Positions 1-8,831 of a DNA stretch of 64,000 nucleotides are shown here, piece after piece; position 1 is the first letter of the stretch, and every line of letters begins with the position of its first letter. The notes beneath the pieces are model-generated. The model ran no database searches, was not told the origin of the DNA, and saw nothing but the letters and a program-made list of their open reading frames with translations. A program made the position numbers and the translations under genes. Location of the stretch: the NCBI RefSeq assembly GCF_001653755.1, contig NZ_CP015125.1, positions 2,055,501 to 2,119,500 on the forward strand, written 5' to 3'. Source of the stretch: Dokdonia donghaensis DSW-1. Lineage in GTDB: Bacteria > Bacteroidota > Bacteroidia > Flavobacteriales > Flavobacteriaceae.

Positions 1-300
1 ACCATCTGGAATTATATCTACAGGTATTCCCTTAAATGTTTTACGCACAATAGAGGTGCTTACTGGGTCTGGATAAAATTTTTGATCCCGTAATTGCTCT
101 TCTATTTCTATCCAATCACTATAATTCTTAACTTTAATAGTAACATCTATATCTTCAGTTACTCTTATTTCATTAATTGCGTGATTATCTGCGTATAAAC
201 TCACCACTGCACCGCCTACAAACACCGCTGTCTCCTTAAGTTCCTTAAGTCCAATAGCTACTTGCTCAATTGCTTCTCTATTTTTTTCCTGACTTATCAT
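1..300 (-). CDS. Nucleotidyltransferase, AbiEii-like (partial, N-terminal part)
   Basis: The minus strand from an ATG at 298-300 is open to the window edge, giving 100 residues of an N-terminus. A Gly-Gly motif (VGGAVVSLY, about residues 28-36) is followed by TEDIDV (about 50-55), the pattern of DNA polymerase beta-type nucleotidyltransferases, with the DxD pair as metal ligands. AbiEii and related toxins use this fold to add nucleotides to tRNA or other targets. The start follows the stop of the upstream wHTH gene with no gap, so the two are cotranscribed and translationally coupled. Toxin function is inferred from family and pairing only; the C-terminal half lies outside the window. Confidence 0.75.
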   Translation of the reverse strand, partial: MISQEKNREAIEQVAIGLKELKETAVFVGGAVVSLYADNHAINEIRVTEDIDVTIKVKNYSDWIEIEEQLRDQKFYPDPVSTSIVRKTFKGIPVDIIPDG

Positions 301-858
301 TTATAGTACCAATAAATTCCTACCTTCATTAGTGCTTTTAGCATCAAAAAATAAACGTTCTAAGGCTTTAATAGCCATAGCTTTTTCCCTTGCCTTGCCT
401 ACGCGTAAAGTATCTACTAAGGCTAACAATTCATATAAGGTTGCGTCACTTTCTACCGCCTTTATAACCGATGGATAGAGAGGTTCTATAGCCTGTCCTC
501 TTAAAGTACCACGGGCTGAGGGCCACACATAATGCTCATTACTCACAATCTGAGAGCTAAGCGGTAGTGCAGAATGTGCTGTAGGTATTCCTTTAACTAA
601 TGATCCGGGTTTTTGCGGAAATACATAGGTAATACCACTCTTCAAAAAGTCGAGTAGTGCCAGTTTAAATACCTTCTTTCCAGAAGGGTCAATCAGGCCC
701 GCATATTTTGAACGTACAATAGATTTACTCACCTCAGACTGGCTAATGCCTAATGTGTGTGCCAAATCTAGCTGCTGCCATTTTTCATTATTTATGGCAA
801 TAATCTTTAATAAGATGACAATATCTTGCGGACTCATTATTTGTTGTTTATACTTCAT
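301..858 (-). CDS. Winged-helix DNA-binding protein paired with the nucleotidyltransferase
   Basis: A 185-residue protein with an N-terminal helix-turn-helix (about residues 15-75; LDLAHTLGISQSEVSKSIVR reads as the recognition segment) and a C-terminal region I cannot assign (about 85-185). Pairing with a downstream nucleotidyltransferase resembles AbiEi/AbiEii modules, in which the first protein is antitoxin and autorepressor. Two near-perfect palindromes centred near 877 and 942, just upstream of its ATG, are plausible self-operators. It is shorter than typical AbiEi, so 'AbiE-like' rests on order and fold. Confidence is high that it is a real DNA-binding gene, moderate for antitoxin. Confidence 0.75.
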   Translation of the reverse strand: MKYKQQIMSPQDIVILLKIIAINNEKWQQLDLAHTLGISQSEVSKSIVRSKYAGLIDPSGKKVFKLALLDFLKSGITYVFPQKPGSLVKGIPTAHSALPLSSQIVSNEHYVWPSARGTLRGQAIEPLYPSVIKAVESDATLYELLALVDTLRVGKAREKAMAIKALERLFFDAKSTNEGRNLLVL

Positions 859-864
859 AATTTA

Positions 865-890
865 TTATTCCATATTCGAATATGCAATAA
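865..890. promoter_or_regulatory. Palindromic operator 1 upstream of the wHTH gene
   Basis: A perfect 14-bp palindrome CATATTCGAATATG (871-884) sits inside a longer imperfect inverted repeat whose outer arms are TTATT and AATAA. It begins 7 bp upstream of the wHTH start codon, a position suited to autorepression. Confidence 0.6.
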
Positions 891-930
891 TAATGAATAT
901 ATAATTAAATTTCAATAAGTTAACATACAA

Positions 931-954
931 TATTCCATATTCGAATATAGAATA
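931..954. promoter_or_regulatory. Palindromic operator 2 upstream of the wHTH gene
   Basis: The second copy has the core ATATTCGAATAT (937-948) with outer arms TATTC and GAATA. Its centre is about 65 bp from operator 1 (near 6 helical turns). Two copies of one core in a short promoter suggest cooperative binding by the wHTH protein. Confidence 0.6.
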
Positions 955-1075
955 TTTCCTTAATTTATACTACTTCGACAGGCTCAGTATAGGCTTAGCT
1001 AAAGCTTAAAAACCTATGGCAATATCCCTTTTAAGACTATAAATGTTTTAAAACGAGCACAGATATGCTTCAAAC

Positions 1076-1435
1076 TCAATGAAGCACCTCCTTATGCACG
1101 CCCTTTCTATAACAGCGCTCCTCACCTAGGTAACGCGGATTACCGTGTTTTTCTGACCAGAAGCCCTCTAGTAGATCTTTGGTAATGCATTGATAGACCA
1201 CCACACCTTTATAGATTGTCTTGTCATCACCCTCATAATTAAAATTAATCACCAAGATGTTGTTTTTAAAAAAGCCAGTTCCTTGTTGGCGCTGATCACC
1301 ACTTATTAGCCAAGTAGCAACGATTCTCTTGTGCTCGTCTAGCGCTAGTGTGAGTTCGCCCTTATAACCTGCGGCATCTGGGCTTTGGTTGCTTCCTGTG
1401 ATGGTGTAGGTGCCTACGAGGTCTTCTAGGGTCAT
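1076..1435 (-). CDS. Small lipocalin-like hypothetical protein
   Basis: A 119-residue protein with no signal peptide or membrane segment. It opens with TLEDLVGTYTITG, continues with alternating polar and hydrophobic strands (GELTLALDEHKRIVATWLISG, about 26-46) and ends with a cysteine near the C-terminus. The short antiparallel strand pattern and the GFW and Y motifs resemble small calycin/lipocalin-like proteins of unknown role in Flavobacteriaceae. It is a lone gene between the NTase module and the restriction island. No function can be assigned. Confidence 0.6.
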   Translation of the reverse strand: MTLEDLVGTYTITGSNQSPDAAGYKGELTLALDEHKRIVATWLISGDQRQQGTGFFKNNILVINFNYEGDDKTIYKGVVVYQCITKDLLEGFWSEKHGNPRYLGEERCYRKGVHKEVLH

Positions 1436-1664
1436 TGGGGTGTATGTTTATATGGTAACGATTGTGAAGATAGGGAGGGTATTTGATAAATAACTACCAC
1501 TAGAGGTATTTTCCCTAATGCACTTGTACGTATTTCCTGTTTAAGGTTTGCACTTTAACACTTTATAACGATAGATTACTTTCTTATTTACTGCGCTAGG
1601 TGGGTAAAGATGTATATTTTAGGGTTTTGTTAAGAGTTAAAGAGGTAATTAGTATGAAGGGACT

Positions 1665-2318
1665 ATGGATGATATTCAAGTAAAATCTAAAAAAAGAGTA
1701 AACGACCACGGAGAAGTTTTTACTAACGAGCGTGAAGTGAATGCAATGCTCGATTTAGTAAAACAGGAGACTGAACGAATTGACTCTCGTTTTTTAGAAC
1801 CAGCTTGTGGCACAGGAAATTTTTTGGTGGAAATTTTAAGACGAAAACTGACTATTGTAACCAACAAATACAAAAAAAGTCAATTGGAATTTGAGCGTTA
1901 TGCTGTAATAGCTGTATCCAGCATTTATGGAGTGGATTTACTAGAAGATAATGCTCAAGAATGTAGAGAGCGTTTGCTCAATATTTTTAAAGAGACCTAC
2001 ACTTCTATTTTTAAACAAAAGATAAAAGAAGATTGTATCGATACAATTGTATTTATTTTAAGTAAAAATATATTAGTTGGTGACGCTTTGACCTTACTAC
2101 AGAACAATGGTAAACCCATCATATTTGCAGAATGGTCTGCTATAAATGGAAGTATGATTAAAAGGCGTGATTACACGCTAGACGAATTACTAAGAAACCA
2201 ACCAATGGAAGAACCCAATTTATTCTCAGACCTAGGTGATAAAGCATTTATACCAACACCAATAAAAGAATATAAACTCACTCACTTTTTAAAGCTAAAC
2301 CAACAAGATGAAGATTAA
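1665..2318 (+). CDS. Methyltransferase-like protein with SAM motif but no NPPY
   Basis: A 217-residue protein with a clear SAM-binding motif I, FLEPACGTGNFLVEIL (about residues 43-58), preceded by GEVFTNEREVNAMLDLV, the lead-in common in N6-adenine methylases. The usual catalytic (N/D)PPY motif IV is absent; the C-terminal part has instead a GDALTL stretch (about 139-144) and an EWSAINGSMIKRRDYTLDEL segment. It overlaps the next methylase by 11 bp, so the two are translationally coupled. Possible readings are a SAM-binding subunit without catalysis or half of a split methyltransferase. It is the first gene of the island. Confidence 0.7.
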   Translation: MDDIQVKSKKRVNDHGEVFTNEREVNAMLDLVKQETERIDSRFLEPACGTGNFLVEILRRKLTIVTNKYKKSQLEFERYAVIAVSSIYGVDLLEDNAQECRERLLNIFKETYTSIFKQKIKEDCIDTIVFILSKNILVGDALTLLQNNGKPIIFAEWSAINGSMIKRRDYTLDELLRNQPMEEPNLFSDLGDKAFIPTPIKEYKLTHFLKLNQQDED

Positions 2319-3801
2319 CTATAATCCAGATGTATTGTCTTGCTTAGCAAATTTAAGCAACGATGAAGTGTTTACACCGCCAAAGCTCGTAAACCAAATG
2401 TTGGATATGCTACCAAAAGAGCTCTTTAAAAGGAAAAACACGACATTTTTAGACCCAGTTACAAAATCTGGAGTTTTTCTTAGAGAAATAGCCAAACGTT
2501 TAAACAAAGGTTTAGAAACTCAAATACCAAACCAGCAAGAACGCATTAACCACATATTTAAAAATCAATTATATGGGATTGCCATTACAGAGTTAACCTC
2601 TTTATTAGCTAGACGTAGTACTTATTGCTCTAAAAAAGCTAACGGAAAATACTCGGTATGTACAGAATTTGAAACCGAACAAGGCAATATAAGATTTGAC
2701 AACACGCAGCACACTTGGAAAAATGGAAAATGTATTTATTGTGGTGCTAGCGAAGAAGTTTACAGCAGAAAAGAAGATTTAGAAACCTACGCTTACCAGT
2801 TTATACACACGGATAAGCCAGAAAAAATATTTAGTATGAAGTTTGATGTAATTATAGGTAATCCACCTTATCAATTGAGCGATGGTGGACACGGAAGAAG
2901 TGCAAGTCCTATATATCAACTATTTGTTGAACAGGCAAAAAAAATGAATCCTAGATTTTTAAGTATGATTATGCCAGCTCGTTGGTATGCAGGAGGTAAA
3001 GGACTTGATACATTTAGAGCTGAAATGTTAAATGATGATAGAATAAGAAAGCTAGTAGATTTTGAAAATTCATCTGCAGTTTTTCCAGGTGTAGATATTG
3101 CTGGCGGTGTTTGTTATTTCTTGTGGGATAGAGATAATAAAGGATTATGTGAAATAACAAACCAATATGATGGTAGGAAAGTGACTTCAGAAAGAGCATT
3201 AAACGAGTTTGATATTTTAATAAGACATTCTCAAGCAGTACCTATAATTCGTAAAGTTAGAGAAATTGAAAATCCTAAGCATTATTTAGACAAGGTTGTT
3301 TCGTCAAGAAAACCTTTTGGTATGCCAACGAATTATAAACCTCATAAAAAAGGTGTTCCTTGTTATTTTACGCAAAGAATAGGTTTACAATATGCTCAAC
3401 CTGAAGATGTAACAGACCGTTATAAAATTATTGATAAATGGAAATTCCTTATGCCTGCAGCTCCAATTGCTGGACAAACGGACTTTTCTAAACCTGTTGC
3501 ATTTTATTACGATAGTAACACTCGTATTGCTAAACCAGGTGAAGTTTGTACTGAATCTTTATTGGTGGGAATAGCTCTTAAAACCGAAAAAGAAGTATTA
3601 TCATTTAAATCTTACCTATTCACCAAAATAGTTAGATTTCTGCTTCTTCAAACTGTAGTTTCCCAACACGTTACTCGAGATAAATTTGCCTACATTCCAC
3701 ATCTACAAAAATATGACAAAGAGTTTACTGATGATATCTTGAGAAAAAGATGGAATATAACTGATGATGAATGGGATTTTATAGATTCTAAAATTAAATA
3801 G
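2308..3801 (+). CDS. N6-adenine DNA methyltransferase, Eco57I/TaqI type
   Basis: A 497-residue protein. It opens with EVFTPPKLVNQMLDMLP (about 20-36), then a motif I-like FLDPVTKSGVFLREIAKRL (about 47-65), and has the catalytic motif VIIGNPPYQLS with NPPY near residues 185-188. Four cysteines between these motifs (about 107, 118, 142, 145, the last pair as CIYC) could form a zinc ribbon, an unusual insertion. The C-terminal half (about 290-497) resembles TaqI/Eco57I target-recognition regions. Predicted role is protective adenine methylation of DNA, with the 3807 helicase-nuclease as the likely cutting partner 5 bp downstream. Confidence 0.85.
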   Translation: MKINYNPDVLSCLANLSNDEVFTPPKLVNQMLDMLPKELFKRKNTTFLDPVTKSGVFLREIAKRLNKGLETQIPNQQERINHIFKNQLYGIAITELTSLLARRSTYCSKKANGKYSVCTEFETEQGNIRFDNTQHTWKNGKCIYCGASEEVYSRKEDLETYAYQFIHTDKPEKIFSMKFDVIIGNPPYQLSDGGHGRSASPIYQLFVEQAKKMNPRFLSMIMPARWYAGGKGLDTFRAEMLNDDRIRKLVDFENSSAVFPGVDIAGGVCYFLWDRDNKGLCEITNQYDGRKVTSERALNEFDILIRHSQAVPIIRKVREIENPKHYLDKVVSSRKPFGMPTNYKPHKKGVPCYFTQRIGLQYAQPEDVTDRYKIIDKWKFLMPAAPIAGQTDFSKPVAFYYDSNTRIAKPGEVCTESLLVGIALKTEKEVLSFKSYLFTKIVRFLLLQTVVSQHVTRDKFAYIPHLQKYDKEFTDDILRKRWNITDDEWDFIDSKIK

Positions 3802-3806
3802 TTTTT

Positions 3807-6320
3807 ATGAGTAAAGAATTTTTTCCACAAAGAGCTCCTGTGACGCCTACCATTTACGCGTATTCATTACCAAATGATACTAGCAGAAAAGGACAATTAA
3901 AAATTGGTGATACTAACAGAACAGCTCAACAACGAATAAAAGAACAAATAGGTGCTGCTCGTTCTGAGTTTGTTATAGAATTAGAGGAATCGGCAATGCG
4001 TAATGATGGCTCAAATTTTAGAGATTATCAAATACACGATTACCTTAAAAAAAAAGGTTTTAAAAATCCAGATGGTGAATGGTTTGTTTGTACAAATAAA
4101 GATGTGCAAGCAGCTTTGATAGCGGTAAAAAGTGGTGAGGAAAATGTAGAGGATAGAACTTTAGATTTTATAATGCGTCCAGAACAAAAAGATGCAGTAG
4201 AAAAAACCAGTACATTTTTTAATTCCTTTAAAGCCGACAAAGAAAATAAAGGGAAAACACCTCAGTTTTTATGGAATTGTAAAATGCGTTTTGGTAAAAC
4301 CTTTACGACTTACCAATTGGCAAAAGCAATGAGTTGGCAAAAAGTGTTGGTACTTACTTTTAAACCTGCTGTACAAAGTGCTTGGTATGAAGATTTAATG
4401 ACTCACGTAGACTTTGAAGGTTGGCAATTTGTATCTAAAAACACAATGCAATATGAAGATTTAGACACTTCAAAACCTTTTGTTTGCTTTGGTTCTTTTC
4501 AAGACTATTTAGGTAAAAATACAAGTACAGGAGGAATAAAAACTAAAAACGAATGGGTACACGCTACCAACTGGGATTGCGTAGTTTTTGACGAATACCA
4601 TTATGGTGCTTGGAATGAAAATTCAAAAGGACTTTTTGAAGAGCTTTTTGAAGATGGAAAAGATGAAGACTTAAAATTTGTAGATAGAATAGAAAAGTTT
4701 GATTCAGAAATTATACCCATAACCACAGAGCACTTTTTGTATTTATCTGGCACACCATTTAGAGCCTTAACCTCTGGTGAGTTTATAGAAGAACAAATTT
4801 TTAATTGGACGTACTCAGACGAGCAAAGTGCGAAAGAAAATTGGCAAGGAGGTATAAATCCCTATGAAAGCTTACCAAGAATGGTAATGCTTACGTATCA
4901 AATGCCAGATGCAATTCGAGAAATCGCACTTGGTGGAGAATTTAATGAGTTTGATTTAAACGTGTTTTTTGCAGCAACAGGTGAAGGGGAAAATGCACGT
5001 TTTAAAATGGAAAGCGAAGTCCAAAATTGGCTAGATTTAATTAGAGGTAGTTACAGAGAAACCACGCTTGATAATTTAAAATTGGGTGCTCAAAAACCAC
5101 CAATGCCATTTTCAGATGCTAGATTATTAAGTATTTTGAATCATACATTTTGGTTTTTGCCAACTGTTGCAGCTTGTTATGCAATGCGTAACTTAATGAT
5201 GCAGCTCAATAATTTGTTTTATCACGATTATGAAATTGTAGTTGCCGCCGGAACACGAGCTGGAATTGGCGTAGAAGCTTTACCACCTGTTTTAGATAAA
5301 ATGGATAATCCATTGAAATCAAAAACTATCACATTGTCTTGTGGTAAATTAACGACCGGTGTTTCTGTAAAACCTTGGACAGGAATATTAATGCTAAGAA
5401 ATTCTTCAAGTCCAGAAACCTATTTTCAGGCTGCGTTTAGAGTGCAAACACCTTGGACGATTAATAATCCTGATGGTGAATCACCGAATAAAACAGAAAT
5501 TGTAAAAAAGGAATGTTATGTTTTTGACTTTGCACCAAATAGAGCATTAAGCCAAGTAGCTGATTATGCCTGTCGTTTGAATGTTAATGAATCAAATCCA
5601 GAAAAAAATGTTGCTGAATTTATTCATTTCTTGCCAGTACTTGCCTACGATGGTAGTTCAATGAAACAAGTTGATGCAGCTGGAGTTTTGGATATCGCAA
5701 TGAGTGGAACTTCAGCGACCTTGTTGGCAAGACGTTGGGAATCTGCTTTATTGGTAAATGTTGACAACTCAACATTAGCCAAATTAATGGCTAATCAAGA
5801 TGCTCTGGACGCTTTAATGAGTATTGAAGGTTTTAGAAATCTGAATCAAGATATTGAAACAATTATCAATAAATCTGAATCAGTAAAAAAGGCTAAAAAA
5901 GAAGCCAATGAAAAACCTTTAACACAAAAAGAAAAGAAAGAACTAACTGCTGAAGAAAAAGAATATAAAAGTTTGCGAAAGCAAATACAGGAAAAGCTAA
6001 TCAAATTTGCGACTAGAATTCCTGTCTTTATGTATTTAACAGATTATAGAGAAAGAAGTTTAAAAGATGTCATTACACAATTAGAACCTGGACTTTTCAA
6101 AAAAGTAACTGGACTAGATGTAAAAGATTTTGAATTGTTAGTGAGTTTAGGGGTTTTTAATAGCTCACTAATGAATGATGCTGTTTATAAATTCAAAAGA
6201 TACGAAGATGCTAGTTTGGAATACACTGGTATTAAAATGCGAGAGGGTGAAAACATAGGTGGTTTTGATACTGTCATAACTGAGGAAGATTACGGTGATC
6301 TTTTTGTAAATAAAGATTGA
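3807..6320 (+). CDS. GIY-YIG domain fused to DEAD/DEAH helicase (restriction subunit)
   Basis: An 837-residue protein. Residues about 14-98 look like a T5orf172/MUG113-type GIY-YIG nuclease domain: TIYAYSLP, GQLKIGDTNRTAQQRI and terminal GEWFVC. A superfamily 2 helicase follows, with a Walker A-like MRFGKT near 160-165, the Walker B box FDEYHYGAW near 261-269 and motif III-like LYLSGTPFRA near 313-322. RecA domain 2 contains CGKLTTGVSVKPW and AFRVQTPW. A lysine-rich coiled stretch (about 690-735) precedes the C-terminal domain. This is the motor and putative nuclease of the island, probably translocating on unmethylated DNA. The enzyme class is inferred; it does not match a textbook type I or III arrangement. 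Confidence 0.8.
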   Translation: MSKEFFPQRAPVTPTIYAYSLPNDTSRKGQLKIGDTNRTAQQRIKEQIGAARSEFVIELEESAMRNDGSNFRDYQIHDYLKKKGFKNPDGEWFVCTNKDVQAALIAVKSGEENVEDRTLDFIMRPEQKDAVEKTSTFFNSFKADKENKGKTPQFLWNCKMRFGKTFTTYQLAKAMSWQKVLVLTFKPAVQSAWYEDLMTHVDFEGWQFVSKNTMQYEDLDTSKPFVCFGSFQDYLGKNTSTGGIKTKNEWVHATNWDCVVFDEYHYGAWNENSKGLFEELFEDGKDEDLKFVDRIEKFDSEIIPITTEHFLYLSGTPFRALTSGEFIEEQIFNWTYSDEQSAKENWQGGINPYESLPRMVMLTYQMPDAIREIALGGEFNEFDLNVFFAATGEGENARFKMESEVQNWLDLIRGSYRETTLDNLKLGAQKPPMPFSDARLLSILNHTFWFLPTVAACYAMRNLMMQLNNLFYHDYEIVVAAGTRAGIGVEALPPVLDKMDNPLKSKTITLSCGKLTTGVSVKPWTGILMLRNSSSPETYFQAAFRVQTPWTINNPDGESPNKTEIVKKECYVFDFAPNRALSQVADYACRLNVNESNPEKNVAEFIHFLPVLAYDGSSMKQVDAAGVLDIAMSGTSATLLARRWESALLVNVDNSTLAKLMANQDALDALMSIEGFRNLNQDIETIINKSESVKKAKKEANEKPLTQKEKKELTAEEKEYKSLRKQIQEKLIKFATRIPVFMYLTDYRERSLKDVITQLEPGLFKKVTGLDVKDFELLVSLGVFNSSLMNDAVYKFKRYEDASLEYTGIKMREGENIGGFDTVITEEDYGDLFVNKD

Positions 6321-6444
6321 TCATTGCTTTAAGTCAAAATATTAAAGATTTTATTAAGGTATTACTAATCAATTAGTGCAATGGTTGCTAATTATCTACT
6401 TCATTATCAAAAAGAGTTAGGCGTTTTATAAGTAAGGAGTGCTT

Positions 6445-7827
6445 ATGGCATTAAGAAATAAAATTTATGAGCCAGATTTACAATCAGATCGGGCAAAGAA
6501 TATTCAAGGAGACGTTATCTTTATAGATGATGCAGAAAGTGGGAGAAAGGGATACTATTGTCTGGGCTGCGGTAAAGAAATGCAAGCGGCAATTCAAAGG
6601 AAAAACCCTAATTACAAATCCTATTTTAGTCACGTCCCTGTAGATAAATCTAAAGGAGAAAAGCCTTGCGTATTTAGTAACAGAGAATATAGGGAGATAC
6701 TTGCGAGTAATATTTTACAACGTCTTAAAAGAATTAAAGTTCCGGCTATTCTCAAATATCCTCATAAGGGAAATGATGAATACCCTGTACAGCTACAAGC
6801 CGCGAGATTTATTGATGCTCATAGTGTAAAGTCAGAAATTACTTTTTATGAAGATGAAGAAGGAAACGTTGACTGGGGTAAGAATCCTGATATTGAAGAT
6901 CGTTACCTGCTAATGAGACCAGATGTTGTCTTTTTTGATATAAATGAGAAACCAATTCTATTTATAGAATTAGTAGTTACACATAAAATAGATGATGAAA
7001 AGAGGATAAAGCTACGTCGTCTAGGTATCGACACTGTTAGTGTTAGAGTGCCAAAATCTTCAGATCAAGATATTGAGAAAGCCTTTAATATTACTAAACA
7101 CACAAAATGGGAGTATAGTGAAGAAGAAGCCAACACCGCTTACACACAAGTTGCCAAACGAACTTCAGAAAGAGTACTGGAATTTGATGAGGACCAAAGA
7201 AGAGTTTTTAGGGAGGGTTACAACTGCAGAAAGAGTCGCATTGCAAACACAATACGATCAATTAGAAAAAACTTGGAATCTGAATCTTACAGAAGAACTC
7301 AACACGAATTTGAATCTGAAATATCAAGAATTGAGAACGCTACAGAAGCAGAGAAATCGGGATTGGAACAAATGGAAAACCGATTTGATGCACAAGTATA
7401 CTCACAGTTTGCAGGAGAGTTCGAACAGCTTGCAATTGAAAAAAACAAGCTTGAAAGAGAGGAGAAAGAATTTCAAGAATACTGTGGAGATTTGGAAGGC
7501 AGATATCTTGGAAAGAAAAGCGAAGTTGAAGGAGAAGGAAAATTACTTGACAAAACTACGAGCGAAGTATCCCGAGAGTCAGAGTCTAAAGAAGAAATTA
7601 GAAAAAGATTTAGAGAGGAAGAAATCTCAGAACAGTCTCATTTTGAATCAGCTCGAGGCCGATTACAAAAGGGAATTAAGCATAATTCCCCAGAATTACC
7701 CAGAGGAATTAAAACCTTATTGGAAAGACGGAGATTTGGGGACGATTTCAAAAATTTACAACGCCAAGAAAAACGCTATCAAGGGGCACGAAAATTTTTT
7801 AACTCGGGAACTTGGAAAACACGGTAA
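6445..7827 (+). CDS. CoiA-like nuclease-domain protein, probably frameshifted
   Basis: I place the start at the ATG at 6445, which has AAGGAG six bases upstream. Residues about 20-200 resemble the CoiA/restriction-like family: paired cysteines (YYCLGCGKEM), a conserved YFSHVP segment and PDVVFFDINEKPILFIELVVTHKID, in which D, E and the following residues form a PD-(D/E)xK-like core. After about 7206 the annotated frame becomes Arg/Glu/Ser-rich and unnatural and stops at 7827. The +1 frame becomes a convincing coiled coil that runs to 7870, beside mrr. A single extra T in the run at 7206-7210 would explain this. The full protein was probably about 475 residues. Confidence 0.65.
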   Translation: MALRNKIYEPDLQSDRAKNIQGDVIFIDDAESGRKGYYCLGCGKEMQAAIQRKNPNYKSYFSHVPVDKSKGEKPCVFSNREYREILASNILQRLKRIKVPAILKYPHKGNDEYPVQLQAARFIDAHSVKSEITFYEDEEGNVDWGKNPDIEDRYLLMRPDVVFFDINEKPILFIELVVTHKIDDEKRIKLRRLGIDTVSVRVPKSSDQDIEKAFNITKHTKWEYSEEEANTAYTQVAKRTSERVLEFDEDQRRVFREGYNCRKSRIANTIRSIRKNLESESYRRTQHEFESEISRIENATEAEKSGLEQMENRFDAQVYSQFAGEFEQLAIEKNKLEREEKEFQEYCGDLEGRYLGKKSEVEGEGKLLDKTTSEVSRESESKEEIRKRFREEEISEQSHFESARGRLQKGIKHNSPELPRGIKTLLERRRFGDDFKNLQRQEKRYQGARKFFNSGTWKTR

Positions 7828-7870
7828 AACCTTAGAGTGGTTTTTAGAAGAATTTGAAGAAAATAAATAA
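7207..7870 (+). other. Probable true C-terminus of the CoiA-like protein in the +1 frame
   Basis: Read one base over from 6445-7206, this stretch encodes heptad-like segments (LKKKLEKDLERKK) and then a well-formed tail with Trp, Tyr and Pro residues (NYPEELKPYWKDGDLG) ending GKTLEWFLEEFEENK at 7870. That stop lies 5 bp before the mrr start, normal operon spacing. The alternative frame ends earlier and has a biased composition. Both frames are open for roughly 800 bp, so the choice rests on protein quality. Cause: mutation, sequencing error in T5, or programmed shift. Confidence 0.55.
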
Positions 7871-7875
7871 TCAAT

Positions 7876-8799
7876 ATGAAAAACGATATTCCAGATTTTC
7901 AAAGTATAATGTTGCCAATGTTGAAATTACTTGAAGATGGTAGTTCTAGAACATTAAATGAGGTAATGAAAATTTTAGCAGATTATTTTAAATTAAGTCA
8001 AGAACATTTGAAAATTAAAGTACCCAGCGGGCAGATGGGTTTATTTAGAAATAGAGTAGGCTGGACAAGGAGTTATTTAAAGAAAGCGGGATTAATTCAA
8101 TACCCCGAACGTGGTGTTTATCAAATCACACAGATAGGGAAAGATTTTTTAGCTACAAATCCTTCTAAGCTTCGTATGAAGCAGTTAGAGCAATTTCCAG
8201 ATTATCAAGAATGGCGTAAAACCTTTAATGAAGCAGATACAAGTTCAAAACAAAAGAATTATACCACTAGTGAAGAACAAACACCAGAAGAAGTTCTAGC
8301 GGCAACTGTAAAAGACCTCAAAAATGAGCTAGCAACAGAACTGCTAGATAAATTAAAAGAAAACTCATTTCAATATTTTGAAAATTTTGTAATTCAATTA
8401 CTTCAAAAGATGGGGTATGGTGAGTTCAGAGAAGAAGCCTCTCAACATACTGGTAAAACTGGAGATGACGGTATAGACGGTATCATATCGCAAGACCGTT
8501 TAGGTTTAGAAAATGTCTACATACAGGCAAAGCGATTTACAAATAACTCTGTTGGTTCACCTGAGATAAGAAATTTTATTGGTTCTCTTGCTTTACAAGG
8601 TGTTACAAAAGGTGTTTTCTTAACCACGAGTAGATTTTCTTCGAGCGCTATTCAAACAGCCTCAGATAGTAAACAACAAAAAATAGTTCTCATAGATGGT
8701 AAAGAACTTACAGAACTAGCAATTGAATATAATTTAGGAGTTCAGATTGCAGAGACAATTAATATTAAAAAAATTGATCTCGACTATTTTGAAGAGTAA
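7876..8799 (+). CDS. mrr: Mrr-family restriction endonuclease
   Basis: A 307-residue protein. Residues about 5-100 match the Mrr N-terminal winged-helix domain (PMLKLLEDGSSRTLNEVM, GWTRSYLKKAGLI). A linker follows, then the PD-(D/E)xK nuclease from about 165 on: FENFVIQLLQKMGYGEF, GDDGIDGII (about 196-204) and YIQAKRF (about 214-220), the conserved D and QxK catalytic set. The C-terminus has GVFLTTSRFSSSA and IVLIDGKEL, typical of the fold. Mrr enzymes cut modified DNA. In this island it may instead be a recruited effector or a type IV backup to the methylase system. Confidence 0.9.
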   Translation: MKNDIPDFQSIMLPMLKLLEDGSSRTLNEVMKILADYFKLSQEHLKIKVPSGQMGLFRNRVGWTRSYLKKAGLIQYPERGVYQITQIGKDFLATNPSKLRMKQLEQFPDYQEWRKTFNEADTSSKQKNYTTSEEQTPEEVLAATVKDLKNELATELLDKLKENSFQYFENFVIQLLQKMGYGEFREEASQHTGKTGDDGIDGIISQDRLGLENVYIQAKRFTNNSVGSPEIRNFIGSLALQGVTKGVFLTTSRFSSSAIQTASDSKQQKIVLIDGKELTELAIEYNLGVQIAETINIKKIDLDYFEE

Positions 8800-8831
8800 A
8801 ATTTACTCTTAATTAAGCCTTACAACCCCAC

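Noticed and set aside
973..988. CTTCGACAGGCTCAGT, resembling a fragment of short repeats common in flavobacterial genomes
   Set aside because: Only one copy in this window, so repeat status cannot be supported here.
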